The notes under the pieces: generated by a model | The model's database searches: none | What the model saw: the letters and a program-made list of their open reading frames with translations, nothing else | What the model was told of the DNA's origin: nothing | Shown: piece by piece, positions 1 through 12,434 of the stretch | How positions within the stretch are numbered: the first letter of the stretch is position 1 | How the letters are laid out: each line of letters starts with the position of its first letter | Program-made: the position numbers and the translations under genes | DNA from: Euglena gracilis | Lineage: Eukaryota > Euglenida > Euglenophyceae > Euglenales | NCBI GenBank assembly: GCA_039621445.1 | Contig: CP154956.1 | Span: 31,130,667 to 31,194,666 of the forward strand | Direction of reading: 5' to 3' | DNA: 64,000 bases

Positions 1-1923
1 GTTTGTTTAAGCTTGCTTCTCTTTCATATTGGCCAGCATTTTCCCTTCTTTCAACCTCAATTTCAGTTGCTTATATTTGCAATCTTCACTGGTCCTCGGG
101 GGGGGGGGGGGCGTGCTTAAATTTATTATTGAGGGGTTTAAACTTTGGGGTGGTCCAACGTTTCTTTTCACTCAGTGGTTGTACTCCCAAAAAGGGGAAA
201 CAAACTAAATCCCCAATCCAGCAGCTGCTTACCAGTAGGTATGCAAGTCATTGCACAGACACCGGGCGGTCCCTGAATGGGGTGGCAAAAAGGGAGTCAA
301 CCCTGGGAGTTGCCACAAGAGTTTACCCCGTGCCGACAAGAGCAAGAGGAACTATTTCGATCCAGCCTGCAATACATCACGATCATCCCCCCCCCCCCGC
401 AATAGCTCGGGATGAGGCTGCCGGTCTGCTCCCCCCGGTGGATGGAGCGAAAGACCCTGGAAACTTCGCAATACGGCCCTCCCAAGTGCTTGGGAGTTTC
501 ACTGGCTTCCGCCGTGACAGCGCTGGCCGGCTCGCCATTCCCAAAGTTCCTGGGGGGGTGGGCTGGGTCCGGCAATTCCTACTGAGGCCGGCACTGTGCT
601 GACCGGCGGCCCAGGACGCTTGACCGGAACCGGGGGCCGGGCCCGGGCCCCGACAGACAGCCGCCTGGCCGCGGAGCCAGTGGGCTTGGAAGGCGGGCTG
701 GGCGGCGCCCGGGTGGGGCGGTGGCTGGCGAGGCGGCCGGCTGGCGGAGGGTGCCCCAACAGGGGGGGGGGGTGGGGGGTGTGGGGGCACAGCCCCCCCC
801 TGCAGGGGGGAAATTGATATCGGAGGCCTTTGGGAAAACTGCGGAAAAATTGCGGAAAAATTGTGGAAATTGCGGTTTTGGGATTTGCGGAAGGGACTTT
901 CACAAATTTGGTCATTTTGCAACATAGATGCAAGTTTTGAGAAGTTTTTCTTTTTTTTACAAACAAAAAGGTCCAAAAGTGTGATTTTTGAAATTTTGGG
1001 ATCATGCTGATTTTAAAAATATGGATTTTTTGGGTGAAAACCCCAAAACTGGCAAAAAAATTGCCAAAATTTTGGTATCTGGTAAAATCTGGTCCAGGAT
1101 GCGAAATTTTTCAAAGTCGAAAATATTTCCTGCAGAAATTGAGAAACCTGTAGAAACCGAGAGAAGCCCAGAAACTGCCAAAATATGTCAAAATTTGTCA
1201 AATTTTGCAAATTTGGCAAATTTGCAACAAAATAACAAAAAAAGCACCTGGGTTCCCTTGTGAAACGTTCAAGGAATGACCGGAACTTATTTTGCTTTCG
1301 CCTTCCATCTCAGGTTCATGTGACAAAACTGCGCAACCTGCCAGCCGTGCTGACCATCCCGGGAGCCCCCCCCCCCCCCCCGGGCCTGGGAGGGGGAGGC
1401 TGCCACAGACTCGCCAGGGCGTGGATGCTGCCGGAGCCCTCAACATGACAGCCACCTGTGTAGGGGGAGGACAGGTTTGTTACTGGCCATGCCGAGCAAC
1501 GCCAGGTGTCGGGGCCACCTTTCCTTGCCTTCCTTGCCAACGCGTGGTGCGTGCATCAGGTAGTTGCTGAAAGCCTCCCTGGTCGGACTCATCAAATGGA
1601 AAAAAAAATTCCCCTCAACCCAAAGAAGAAGCAAAAAAAAATACATAGATGTACACATATACACAGGGCGGTCCTTAAACAAATAAAAAAAAAACTCCGC
1701 CGTCCCAGCACACTCAATGAAAATATACAGGAAAATGGGCAAAGAAATTTGGCATTCTTCGGTGAGAACAGGTCAACATCAGGGGAAAAAAACTGATTCT
1801 TGGCATCCTTGAACGATCGCCCATCCACCCAAATCATCAAAAAAATGTGTTTTTTTGATTTTTTTCTTCAATTTTGGACCCGGTTCAGGTCCCAGTCCGG
1901 CCCTTTGTCAGCCCTTTGTCAGC
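1..1923. other. No assignable gene; GC-rich island then A-rich spacer
   Basis: Positions about 400-760 form a GC-rich island that is open in several frames on both strands, as real exons here often are, but I could not fix a strand or splice sites. From about 830 to 1260 the sequence is A/T-rich with short degenerate iterations of GCGGAAAAATT-like words. Runs of ten or more G or C recur (100, 390, 765, 1370). Confidence 0.4.
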
Positions 1924-2034
1924 CCATACATACATACATACATACATACATACATACATACATACATACATACATACATACATACATACATACATACATA
2001 CATACATACATACATACATACATACATACACACA

Positions 2035-2067
<33 letters not shown>

Positions 2068-2232
2068 TCATCCATTCATACACATGCATGCATACATACA
2101 TACATACATACATACATACATACATACATACATACATACATACATACATACATACATACATACATACATACATACATACATACATACATACATACATTCA
2201 TACATACATACATACATACATACATGTACACA
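1924..2232. repeat. (CATA)n microsatellite
   Basis: About 300 bp of near-perfect CATA tetranucleotide with a short interruption around 2060-2095. All long open frames here (YIHT or MYVC repeats) are artefacts of the tandem repeat. Confidence 0.97.
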
Positions 2233-2479
2233 TATATACATGTGTATGTATAAAAATAGTGATTCCACAATTGTTGCAGTGCGAGGGTGTCCTCGGTCAG
2301 CACTGGGTTCCCTCACACCTGTGCGGTTGTCCAGGCAGGAACCCCTGCGTCTCCATAACCGCCTCTTCGCAAGGTTGCCCAAGGGCGGGCATTTCCAGTG
2401 ATGGTCCTCCTTTTTCTGGGCCCCAGCTAACTCCGCCTTCCCTAGGATTTTGACAAATTGAGGGAGAAATGCGCTGAAC

Positions 2480-2715
2480 CGCCGCACTTCCACCGCCGGA
2501 GGGCACACCTTCGCCGGCTCGTCCTTGGAGGCGGGCAGCACAGAGATGGTGGATGTCCCCGGCCGCGGCCCCGCTTCGTCGCGGCCCAGCGCTAGGCGGC
2601 AGTCCGCCCCCTGCCGCTCCACCTGGCACCGGCCGATGAAGTGCCGCCCCTCCGCGGCGAAGTCCCCGCCCGGGGGAGGCCGCAGCCCCAACCGCACCAA
2701 CGGCGTGCGTCACAC
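2480..2715 (-). CDS. Candidate exon of an unrecognised gene
   Basis: On the minus strand one frame reads as ordinary globular protein with mixed composition and G/C-ending codons: it includes the segments GDFAAEGRHFIGRCQV, then DCRLALGRDEAGPRPGTST, then VLPASKDEPAKVCPPAVEVR. The frame stays open past a possible GT donor just before the arginine-rich end. I do not recognise the family. Both borders are approximate; a clear polypyrimidine-AG acceptor was not found. The (CA)n tract next to it would be intronic. Support is codon quality only. Confidence 0.4.
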
Positions 2716-2740
2716 GCCCACCTCCACCATAGATGTGCAC

Positions 2741-2744
2741 AAAT

Positions 2745-2788
<44 letters not shown>

Positions 2789-2900
2789 CGCACACACACA
2801 CACACGCACACACACACACACACACACTATGCACACATACACATTTATACCAACACACACACAATGCACACATAAATACACAAAACACACACACACACTC
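2741..2900. repeat. (CA)n microsatellite
   Basis: Dinucleotide CA tract with CG and TA interruptions, followed by a pyrimidine-rich stretch with CTCTGT repeats to about 2955. Confidence 0.95.
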
Positions 2901-3244
2901 CCCCCCTCCCTCCTTCCCTCTCATAACCTCTCTCTGTCTCTGTCTCTCAACACATGAACACCACAGATAACAGAGCAACCAACACAGATAGCACACACAA
3001 ATTGCCTTTCTCGAGGACCCGCAAACAGAGGTTTTCTCAGGACAGGCACCCCTGGGGGGCCGGGGCTTGGGGGGGGGGTCTCCCTAATTTTGGGGTCACT
3101 TTGCGCCTAAAATAGAAGAAAAACCCCCATCCAAAGCCAAAGGGTTACTCAGTCAGCCCTGACCCCTAGGGTGGGTTGGGCTGGACCCACCTCCCCCCCA
3201 CCGTGTCACGAAAAAACTCTGCCTCTAAACAGTCTGGTGCACAC

Positions 3245-3425
3245 GGCGCAACAACCTCCCGAAACCGGACCGGCTCGCCAGCAGCCGCTGCAAGACCCGA
3301 GGGGCGGCCCCTCCCGGGCCGGCATCGTCCATCGACAGGTGGTAGAGCGAGTCCGACACCTTCGCCGCGGCGCACAACAGCAACTCCTGGGACGCCGCTG
3401 AGGCGGCCCCCTCCCGCTCCGGCCC
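3245..3425 (-). CDS. Candidate exon of an unrecognised gene
   Basis: The minus strand shows a good acceptor (CTCCGCTGCGCAG) followed by a 60-codon open frame, then a GTGTGC donor. The peptide begins GPEREGAASAASQELLLCAA, continues KVSDSLYHLSMDDAG and ends with a leucine/arginine helix-like stretch (RVLQRLLASRSGFGRLLRR). It looks like an internal, mostly helical exon. No family recognised. It may belong to the same gene as the candidate exon at 2480-2715, which is on the same strand and downstream of it. Confidence 0.45.
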
Positions 3426-3519
3426 CTGCGCAGCGGAGGCAGTGACCCCTACCCCTCTGCAGCCTGAGGTTTTTTCTTAACGGTCGCCCCCCCCCCCCCA
3501 GCGGAGGAGGGGAGGGGAA

Positions 3520-3746
3520 CAGGGGTTTTTTTTAAGACCGGGGGGGGGGTCGGGCCCCCCCCACCCACCCACCCCCTGTGGGGGGGGGCCGGGGGGGGGG
3601 GGTGCGGGGACCCACAAAAATAGCTGAAAAATCGTGAAAAATGCTAAAAATAGCACTTTTTTGGTGCCTTCGGCGCCGAAAAGTATATCCCACCCCCCTC
3701 CAGGGGGGCACCCCCCCCCCCGGGGTACACAACTCAAAAACCCCTG
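3520..3746. mobile_element. AAGACC-type CAG...CTG element, copy 1
   Basis: 227 bp starting CAGGGGTTTTTTTTAAGACC and ending AAAAACCCCTG. Flanks are GAGGGGAA (3512-3519) and GAGGGAAA (3747-3754), an 8-bp direct repeat with one mismatch. The centre carries the hairpin GGTGCCTTCGGCGCC. G-run left and C-run right complement each other. Confidence 0.85.
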
Positions 3747-3754
3747 GAGGGAAA

Positions 3755-4937
3755 CCTACTTTTTTGGAGGTCAATTTTGGGGTTTTTTTGTCAATTAAGA
3801 AATGACTGAATTTTTTTTTCAGTGTTTCACAAAAGGCAAACCTCTGGGAAAACCTCTGGCTGGGCCCAGGCGCTTGGCCAGGCCATGATTGAAGGTCAGG
3901 CCAGGGGGCCAACCTTGGGGGGGGGGGGCAAATTTTCATGAAAAGAGGAGAGGGGCCAAGCGGGGACCCAGTCAGTCCGATCCCCACCCTCCTCTTGGGG
4001 GGGGGGGTCCAACGGACCCCCCCCCCCCGGAAGTCCGACCATACAAAAAAAACCCCTGCCTCCAGTCCCAGTCAATGGCCACCACCACCGGACCCTCAGG
4101 GACGAGGGGGGTCACTTCCCATTTTCAAAAAAACCAACCAGTCACTTTCAAAACCCAGTTCCCTACGCCCCCCCCCCCCGTGTTTGCACCCCAAAACCGT
4201 GTTTGCTTTATTGAAAAAATGGGTTAATTGCCTGTTTTCGGGTACCAGCAGTGCCCAGACCCCCCCCCCCCGACCCCCACGCTAAGGGGAGGCAGCCAGC
4301 ACCTGCTTGCTGCTGTTCTGTTGCAGCGGCGATTGCTACCAGCCAACAATGGCAGATCACAGCCATTTCTGGGTCTGGATCAATCCCAACGAATAAAGGT
4401 GCTCATCAGTCTACCGGAGGGTGATCTGCAGTGCATCATCAATGATTGTGTTTCTCCTTTTTCTTGTTGAAGTTTCCCCGATTCTTTCTTCTGGATGGGG
4501 AGGGGGACGGTTTTTAATGGGTGTTGTCCAGGGTTTGGACCACCTCCAGCCGGGGAGGGGGGGTCCAACCCTTCCTTCAGGCCAGGGGGACTCCTGAACC
4601 CAAAAAAGTTCCGCGGAGCTGCATGCCTCAGAATTTATGGTTCCTTTCGTATAGTTTAGTTATAGGGTGAGGTCCCATCCGCATGGGGCAGACCCTGGTC
4701 ACGTGCCGTACCGAGCAGCGGGGAGGGACACACCCGGTGTGGTTGGCTGGGGGCCTCCATGCTGAGAAAGAAGCGTGGGCCATCGGGGCCCGGCCCCTCC
4801 CACACGTGGCACTGCACTGCCCCGCAGGCCTCCGGCAGAGGGTTTGTCGGGCTGGGGCCCCGGCGAGACTGACCAGAATGGAGCCAGAACTAAAAGTGCT
4901 GGACCAATACATATATTCACAAACTCACACAAATTGC
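3755..4937. other. No firm gene; G/C-run-rich spacer
   Basis: Repeated runs of eight or more G or C, with short fragments that resemble the family at 33037 (TCAGTCACTTTCC-like words around 4110-4160). A GC-rich patch at 4680-4890 is open on both strands and could hide an exon; no splice sites could be fixed. Confidence 0.35.
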
Positions 4938-5073
<136 letters not shown>

Positions 5074-5097
5074 CATATTTTAATTTAACTTGACTAT

Positions 5098-5350
5098 ACT
5101 ATAATATACTATGCTATGCTATGCTATGCTATGCTATGCTATGCTATGCTATACTATACTATACTATACTATACTATACTATACTATACTATACTATACC
5201 ATACCATACTATACTTACCTATACTACACTATACTGTACTATACTGTACTATACTATACATTATACTAAACAATACTGTACTGTACTGTGCTGTACTGTG
5301 CTGTACTACACTATACTATACTATACCATGCTATACTGTACTGTTCCATA
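5098..5350. repeat. (ACTAT)n pentanucleotide repeat
   Basis: Pentamer array ACTAT/GCTAT that degenerates to the right (ACTGT, ACCAT variants). Confidence 0.95.
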
Positions 5351-5463
5351 GCCATCTACTACACTATACCATAGCCATAAATCCAAACCGAATCAACCGA
5401 ACCAAACCATAATTGGATCGTGAGAACTATCGCGATAAATTCGACGCCTGTGTCTCCTCACAG

Positions 5464-5591
5464 CTTTGTGACCACCACCGGGATGACCAGAACCTTGGTT
5501 GCGGTGTGTCGCCAGATGTGCTGCCCGGAGCGGTTCTGGCATTTTGACGAGAACATTGAGTGCTTGGAACAGCGTCAAAAGGAGTTCACGG
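5464..5591 (+). CDS. Candidate plus-strand exon, unknown gene
   Basis: A pyrimidine-rich acceptor (GTGTCTCCTCACAG) is followed by a frame reading FVTTTGMTRTLVAVCRQMCC, PERFWHFDENIECLEQ and RQKEFTG, then a GTGTGTAC donor. Composition (Trp, His, Cys, acidic residues) is exon-like. The opposite strand is also open, so the strand is not certain. If real, it is the only gene fragment outside the large transposon reading left to right. No family recognised. Confidence 0.35.
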
Positions 5592-6088
5592 GTGTGTACA
5601 GCGAAGCAGTACAGGGTACAGGGTGGCAGTGCAGTCTGCTGCAGGGTGGCACACACAGAGCATCCAGGTACCTCCTCCACCACTGCCAACCCATTGCCTG
5701 ACATACGGGTCTAGCAAGGAAGAGAACAAATTCTTTTCGAAAATTTTCAGGGGTAATGACTTTTTTGAACCAGCTTGGGTCATGACTTTTTGAACTGAGT
5801 GTATTAATACATATATATTATTATTATATTTTTTCACACGAGAGCCAAAATTGACCCGACAAATATGTTTTTGGAAAGATCAGGCAAAATGCTTAAACTG
5901 GCTATTCTAAAAAAAAAAACGGCACATGGGAAAATTTGGGCACGCCTGTGAGAAGCAACAAATTGGCAATAAATGTGATAAAAAACCTATTTCCTAATAA
6001 TAGCCCACGAAACATTTGGGCAATTTTCGGGCCACCTTTGCCCCCCTTTTGAGGGATGGCGGGCCGGAGAGCCGGTGCGTCGGCCCAC

Positions 6089-6168
6089 CGGGGCCCCGCC
6101 AAAAACGCGAGGCGGTCCTCCAGGGGCCGCGGGACGAGGGGGAGGGCGCGGAATCGGGGCCGGAGCAG
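6089..6168 (-). CDS. Candidate exon of an unrecognised gene
   Basis: Minus strand: acceptor CATCAG, then a frame reading LLRPRFRALPLVPRPLEDRL followed by AFLAGPR, then a GTGGGC donor; the frame also stays open beyond the donor. GC-rich codons fit the confident genes in this window. Function unknown. Confidence 0.3.
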
Positions 6169-6404
6169 CTGATGGCTGGTGAATGGGGGCGGGGGGCCGC
6201 GTGCGTTGTCAGGGGGCATGGCATGGGATCCGCAGCGTCCACCCCCACAGTCCTGAAGTCAAGTGTCGAAAAGGGTTTCAGGGGAGGCAAGGAAAGCCAA
6301 ACAATGCTTCGGGTGGCGGTGTTTGGGGATGCAGCAGGGACCCCCAATGGATGTCCCTTACCCTGATCATTCACTTTCGCGCTTCTACTAGGGGTAAAAA
6401 ACAT

Positions 6405-6505
6405 ACGTATACATATGCATATACACATATATATGCATATACATATACATACACACATACATAGACACATATGCATATGCATATACATATGCATAGGCGT
6501 ATGCG
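6405..6505. repeat. (CATATA)n-like repeat
   Basis: Alternating CATATA/CATATG hexamers; the same motif recurs at 22.3 and 24.4 kb. Confidence 0.9.
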
Positions 6506-7901
6506 TACGTAAAATACAAAAACAAAGGGGGGGAAAAGCAATATTTTCCCCCAAATCGAGCAACAAAACCACCACCACCACCACCACCACCAAAAGAATA
6601 AATGCAAGAAAGGGATCCCCACCCCTGTTTTTGCTCCTTTTTCCTGGAGGCAGGAGCGAAAAAGCAGTTGGCAACCTCGTTCGAGGGGGACACCCTAAGC
6701 AACAAGCAACTGCAAGGGGACTTCACACCCATCCGCACGTCCAACTGACTGACTGGGTTGGGGAGGCCCCCCAGGCGAGACATGCCGAGGCTCGGAATGC
6801 TGTGGGCTGGGCAGCTCATCGCCAGGGAGGCAGGAGCAGCCCTGGCACAGCCCACCCGTCCCAAATACGACCCCTCCCCCTGGCCTTTGCTGAAAGACCC
6901 CGGGCCACCTGGCTGGCATTTCTTCGATCCCCCCGGGCGGGTGACCCGATGGGGAAAAATCCTCCAGCCCTTCCTCCGGCCCTTTGCGCCGACGTGCAAA
7001 TGGGGTTTTTTAACATGTCCCCCCAAAACGGGCATTTCTGGCAGGGTTTGGGAGTCAAAATCATCTACCAGCCGTTGGCACACCCTGCCCAGGGGAGTCC
7101 ACAAGAAATCGCACTGGCCGATTTTGGACAAACTGAGGTCCAGCCCCCCCCCCCTGCCCTAAACAGTGACCTACCTCTCCCACAACCTCCCTGTATTATT
7201 TGAACACCACAACTGCAAGACTGATGGAGGTGCATACATTGGTACAAATTCCCCAAATGACAACACTTCATTTTCGTTGATATGTGTGTTGTTTATGAAC
7301 TCTGTACGTGTGTTTGTAAATGTTGAATTCTCTTCCGAAGAATGCATAAAATGCCTCTTTTAAAAGCTTGGGGCTATTTCTTGCAAAGGAATTTCATACA
7401 CCCCCCACCAGGCTTCGATGTAAAGACAAGTGGGGGCGTGGGTCGGACCCCCCCCCCTCCAGTCCAGGCAGGACCGCAGGAAAGAGTGGCGCGGTCCGGG
7501 TGACCGATATCCAGCTCCGGCCGAAAACCCTGGGGGGGGGGCAATCCCTCAATTTAAAGCAAAAAGTTGGGTGCTGGGGTGTTACTACCTTCCTACCTGC
7601 ATTAGGTCAGCCCCCCTTGACCAGCTTCCGCCGGAGCATTATCGGATAGCCACAACCCAGGATCGTGGGTTGCTCCCATTTCGGCGGGGATGGGTACCCC
7701 CGGCCCACACCGCGGGGAAAGGGCTTTGGGGTCTCCAGGTCCTGTGGAGTCCATTATGCGTCCCGCCTACCCCGTCCCGAAGGGTCGTTTGTGGACAATT
7801 TTCGGCATGCTGGGGGCATCCTGCCGGGCTGGGGCCACCCTGCCTCCCCATACCGCCCTGGCCGGTGCTTTCGCTCCATTCTGAGACGCACTCATCCGTA
7901 C
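6506..7901. other. No firm gene
   Basis: Contains a short (CCA)n tract at 6570-6593 and GC-rich patches (6690-6990, 7660-7870) open on both strands. Exons may hide here, but I could not choose a strand or borders. Confidence 0.3.
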
Positions 7902-7969
7902 CGTGGGAGCAGGAGACAAAGAAGCCGCCCGCCCGCAATGCGCTCTCGTCCTCTGAGAGGTTGCGGTCC
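7902..7969 (-). CDS. Candidate exon with EF-hand-like loop
   Basis: On the minus strand the peptide CDLDRDRNLSEDESALRAGG contains DLDRDRNLSEDE, which fits a canonical 12-residue EF-hand calcium loop (D at 1, 3 and 5, N at 7, S at 9, E at 12). It continues FFVSCSHG to a GTACGG donor. An acceptor-like CTCGACAG falls inside the loop, so either the exon starts mid-loop (position 7969) or it extends right past 8000. Flanking helices typical of EF-hands are not clear. A single loop match can arise by chance. Confidence 0.35.
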
Positions 7970-8474
7970 CTGTCGAGATCACAAGTTGGCAGCACACACA
8001 TTGCACATCGTGTGTGATCCCCCCGCAAACATTCATTCCGTGTCCTCAAAGACAGGTCATTAAATTAAATTATGAAAAGAGAAAAAAAGAGCAAATGCCA
8101 CCCTCTGATAAATAAAAAAACATCCTGGGAAATAAACAAAGGAAAGGTAAAACCTATTTTTGGTACTTCTTGACAATAACAGAGCCTTTTTGTCGAAAAA
8201 AAATGGATCTTCAACTTCTATGTTTGAAAATTTCTTCAGGTTTTTTTTTGAATGTTAGGCAAAAAATGGCTCAAGCAAGAGCTTTTCATCCCAGAATCCC
8301 AAACAAATAACCCCCCATTTCTTTGAAAATTTTGTTTCCACAACAAAGATTTCGGACTGTGTGGGTGTATTAGACAGGCAGGCAGATTTGCATACATACA
8401 CTGCCTGTTTGTGCTTTTGTCTGCCTGTAGATAGTCATGCACATGCACACACCTTTTTGTATAACGTTATATCA

Positions 8475-8677
8475 TATGAAAGCATGCATGCATGCATGCC
8501 TGTCTGTCTGTTTGCATACATGTATGCATGCATGCATGCATGCATGTATGTATGTATGTATGTATGTATGTATGTATGTATGTATGTATGTATGTACGTA
8601 CCTACGTACGTACGTACGTACGTATGTATGTATGTATGTATGTATGCATGCATGTATGTATGTATGTATGTATGTAC
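8475..8677. repeat. (TGTA)n/(TGCA)n microsatellite
   Basis: Tetranucleotide array with TGCA, TGTA and ACGT blocks. Confidence 0.95.
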
Positions 8678-8706
8678 CTCCCCCCCCCAAGCCCAATGAA
8701 CACTAA

Positions 8707-9145
8707 GGTGACAATCTAGACGGTCCGAACGGGGGGCGTTCATTGGACATGGGTGTTCACTAATTCTGTCACCTTCTCAGTGCAGCCTTGAAACGTGCAT
8801 AAACAGTGCACGCCAGGGCAGAACGGGAAGGCCTGTGGGGGGGGGTCGACCCCCCCACCTGGGAGGTGGGGGGGGGGTCGACCCCCCCCACCCACCACAG
8901 CATTTTCACCGATTTCGGGAAAATGGGGATGTTGGCCAGAAAATTTTTTTCTTTGGCAGAATCAAATTTTACTGACATTTTTTCTCTTTGAATTTTTTTT
9001 GGACTTACAATGGCATCTTTTGCTTCAAAAAACTCTCAAAATCAAAATTTTGAGAAAACATTGAATATTTGGAAGGTGTGAAAAAATGGGGGTTTGGGTG
9101 GTTTTTGGGGGGACCCCCTATATGGGTCCCAAAATGGGTCAAAAA
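8707..9145. repeat. 439-bp direct repeat, copy 1
   Basis: Begins GGTGACAATCTAGACGGTCC. Contains an inverted GTCGACCCCCC / GGGGGGTCGAC pair and an A/T-rich right half. Nearly identical to 9146-9585; a partial third copy starts at 9800. Confidence 0.95.
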
Positions 9146-9585
9146 GGTGACAATCTAGACGGTCCGAACGGGGGGCCTTCATTGGAAATGGGTGTTCACT
9201 AATTCTGTCCCCTTCTCAGTGCAGCCTTGAACCGTGCATAAACAGTGCACGCCAGGGCAGAACGGGAAGGCCTGGTGGGGGGGTCGACCCCCCCCCACCC
9301 AGGACGTGGGGGGGGGGCGACCCCCCCCACCAACCACAGCATTTTCACCGATTTCGGGAAAACAAGGATTTTGGCCAGAAAATTTTTTTCTTTGGCAGAA
9401 TCAAATTTTACTGACATTTTTTCTCTTTGAATTTTTTTTGGACTTACAATGGCATCTTTTGCTTCAAAAAACTCTCAAAATCAAAATTTTGAGAAAACAT
9501 TGAATATTTGGAAGGTGTGAAAAAATGGGGGTTTGGGTGGTTTTTGGGGGGACCCCCTATATGGGTCCCAAAATGGGTCAAAAAA
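9146..9585. repeat. 439-bp direct repeat, copy 2
   Basis: Tandem neighbour of 8707-9145 with a few point differences, mostly in G/C-run lengths, implying a recent duplication. Confidence 0.95.
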
Positions 9586-9613
9586 AAAAAACACCCGGCG
9601 GGGAAGCATGTCT

Positions 9614-9710
9614 TCATGTATGTATGTATGTATGTATGTATGTATGTATGTATGTAGGTATGTATGTATTTATGTACATGTATGCTATGTATGTATGTAT
9701 GTCTGTACTG
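9614..9710. repeat. (TGTA)n microsatellite
   Basis: Short tetranucleotide tract between the 439-bp repeats and the third partial copy. Confidence 0.9.
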
Positions 9711-9877
9711 GAATCCGCACCGTGACCTGAATCAGAATCACTGGCATCCTCACAACAGCAACAAAGGAATATTTCCTTGCCGACACAAAAAAAATACATG
9801 GTGACAATCTAGACGGTCCGAACACCCCCTGTTCATTGGGCAAGGGTGTTCATTGGGCTTGGGGGGGGGGGAAGTAT

Positions 9878-10129
9878 GCATGTATGCATGTATGTATGTA
9901 TGTATGTATGTATGTATGTATGTATGTATGTATGTATGTATGTATGTATGTATGTATGTATGTATGTATGTATGTATGTATGTATGTATGTATGTATGTA
10001 TGTATGTATGTATGTATGTATGTATGCATGCATGCATGCATGTATGTGTGTGTGTATGTATGTATGTATGTATGTATGTATGTATGTATGTATGCATGCA
10101 TGTATGTATGTATGTATGTATGTACGTAC

Positions 10130-10160
<31 letters not shown>

Positions 10161-10578
10161 TGTATGTATGTATGTATGTATGTATGTATGTATGTATGTA
10201 TGTATGTATGTATGTATGTATGCATGCATACTTGGGGGGGTATGTATGTATGTATGTGTGTATGTATGTATGTATGTATGTATGTATGTATGTATGTATG
10301 TATGTATGTATGTATGTATGTATGTATGTATGTATGTATGTATGTATGTATGTATGTATGTATGTATGTATGTATGTATGTATGTATGTATGTATGTATG
10401 TATGTATGTATGTATGTACGTATGTATGTGTGTATGTATATGTGTATGTATGTATGTATGTACGTATGTATGTATGTATGTGTGTGTGTGTATGCATGTA
10501 TGTATGTATGTATGTATGCATGTATGTATGTATGTATGTCGGTCTGTCTGTATGTATGTATGTATATATGTATATGTA

Positions 10579-10619
<41 letters not shown>

Positions 10620-10735
10620 GTGTATATATGTATATGTATATATATCTTATATATATAATATATGAAAATATATGTATATATGTATATATATATATATATA
10701 TATATAATATACATATATATATATATATATGTATT
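9878..10735. repeat. Long (TGTA)n grading into (TA)n
   Basis: About 680 bp of TGTA with TGCA and TGTG interruptions and one G-run at 10234-10240, then about 150 bp of TA/TATG. Frames of 270-341 codons here are tandem-repeat artefacts. Confidence 0.97.
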
Positions 10736-10924
10736 GCATGCATGTACATCTACCCCCCCCTCAGTTGCACTAAGGCTTCTTGTCTGTTTATGGCCGGCAC
10801 TAACTTCGCTTCTGGCCAGTTTGCTGTGTGGCCCAGTTTGCTGTTACCCCCCCCTTGTTGAATTGTCTGACAAATCAGCAGGGACAAGCGTGCTGACAAC
10901 TTCCCAGGGAGGCAAAGAGAGTAA

Positions 10925-10957
10925 CTTAGACGGCCTTAAAGGCACTTAAGGGTTTTT
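10925..10957 (+). repeat. Left terminal inverted repeat of the 5.15-kb transposon
   Basis: 33 bp ending in GGGTTTTT, preceded directly by AGTAA. Perfect inverse of 16046-16078. Confidence 0.93.
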
Positions 10958-12434
10958 GGGCCCAAAAACCGGGTCGTCCGCGGTTTTGGGAACGGTCGTG
11001 ATTACCAATACGGTAACCGTCTGCCTGCGCCCTGGGTGATGGTTGCACGTGCGCAGGTGCGCCCGTGAAGGCACCTTGAATTTAGTTGTTAAAAAAACCG
11101 AAGTGCAATGAGTCCCCCCGACAGAGCTGCACCGCCTCCCTTTCCGCAGGGCTCACAATGGCTGATGCCCTGCCACTCCTGTAGCGCGGCCGTGGACACG
11201 CAGTCGGCCACCTGTGCGAGACGAGCTCTGTCGACTGTTTGAGATACTGGGTCCTTTGTGGGTCGGGCGTCTGTTTGTCACCGGTGAGCAGGTCGCCGCC
11301 ACCCGTAGACTGCAGACCCCCAGCAGACGTGTGAGTGTGCCGCATTCTGCGTGAGTACAGTGTAGGTGGCTGTGCACATCTCGGGAGGTACACGTCAGGC
11401 GGACGGTGTTTCGGCAATGTGTAGGGGGAGTTCCTGCGGGACGACGAAAACGTGTCCGACCAGCGGCCAGCGGGCACCGGCAGTCTCAACCACAGGAGTG
11501 CCCGAATCAACAGTCACGCGCGGTGCATCCCGACCTGTTCCAGAGGTGCGGGTGGGTGAGGGCAGACGACGACCGTCCCTCGTGCGCAGGTGCGCTCCAA
11601 TTTTGTGAAATTTGAGAAAAATCAAAAACTTGGTCGCAGGTGCGCCTGAGGGACACGGTGTGCGATGGCCGTTGGTGTTGGCGATTCAAGTTGCACAGCA
11701 CCGAAAGCAGCTGAGAACGGGACAAAGGTGAGGGTGATGCTTCCGGTCAAACGCCCTCCCCCAGCGCCGGAGGTCGGGACGCATGACAATACACCGACCT
11801 GTTACGACAGACACAGAGCCACGATCCGGCGCTGGGTCGTATACGCTGACGTGATGAGCCAAAACTGCACTCCGAAACGCGAGAGTGACACGTCCGCGGT
11901 GCGCAGCTGCGCCCGGGCAGACGTTCTGTGCTTTACTGTGCACTCTGAACTCAGAACCAGGCGCACCTGCGCTTGGTTCCCTGCTGAAAGCCTGAATGAA
12001 AAACGGAGCGCGCATGCGCACCGTTGCTGTGTGTGAGGGTGTGTACTGTCCATCCGCTTGAGAATTCCATACCGTGCATACTACAGCGTTCGTTGTGTGC
12101 ACTCAGTGCAGGCAGTACGTGCGCACCTGCGCCTGGATCTCACTTGTCTTTCAAAGTGACGGTGCCAGGCGCACATGCGCACGGCCAGCCAGGGTGACGG
12201 GTGCACAGGTCCGCTGAAAGGGCCACAGCGGCGGCCAGTGAAGACACCCCCGGGTCGGTTTGGGGTGGGAGAATCGGGTTACCCAGGGTCGGTGTTGGTG
12301 TGTCCCGGGTGACGGAAGCCGATGCCAGAGCTCACCTCGGCCCCAAGTGTGCGGGCAGGCGCCGCTGCGCAGCGCCAACCTCATCGTTCCTGCTTGTCCC
12401 ACCGTCTCCGTTCCGGCGATCGCCCTCGCTGTTG

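Larger units (their letters stand above)
8678..9872. mobile_element. Composite inverted-ended element embedded in TGTA repeats
   Basis: The left end (CTCCCCCCCCCAAGCCCAAT) is the reverse complement of the right end near 9848-9872. Inside are two direct copies of about 439 bp plus a third fragment at 9800. Both outer flanks are TGTA microsatellite, so a target duplication cannot be told apart from the repeat. No transposase ORF. Confidence 0.5.

Noticed and set aside
9833-10861. Open frames of 270-341 codons on both strands
   Set aside because: They are pure TGTA/TACA repeat translations (MYVC or YIHT); a tetranucleotide repeat lacks stops in every frame.
12201-12434. Start of the transposase at the first upstream ATG (12201)
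   Set aside because: The region before 12435 has lower protein quality and contains two GCGCA-type sites just upstream; MSSSTPP at 12435 is the better start.
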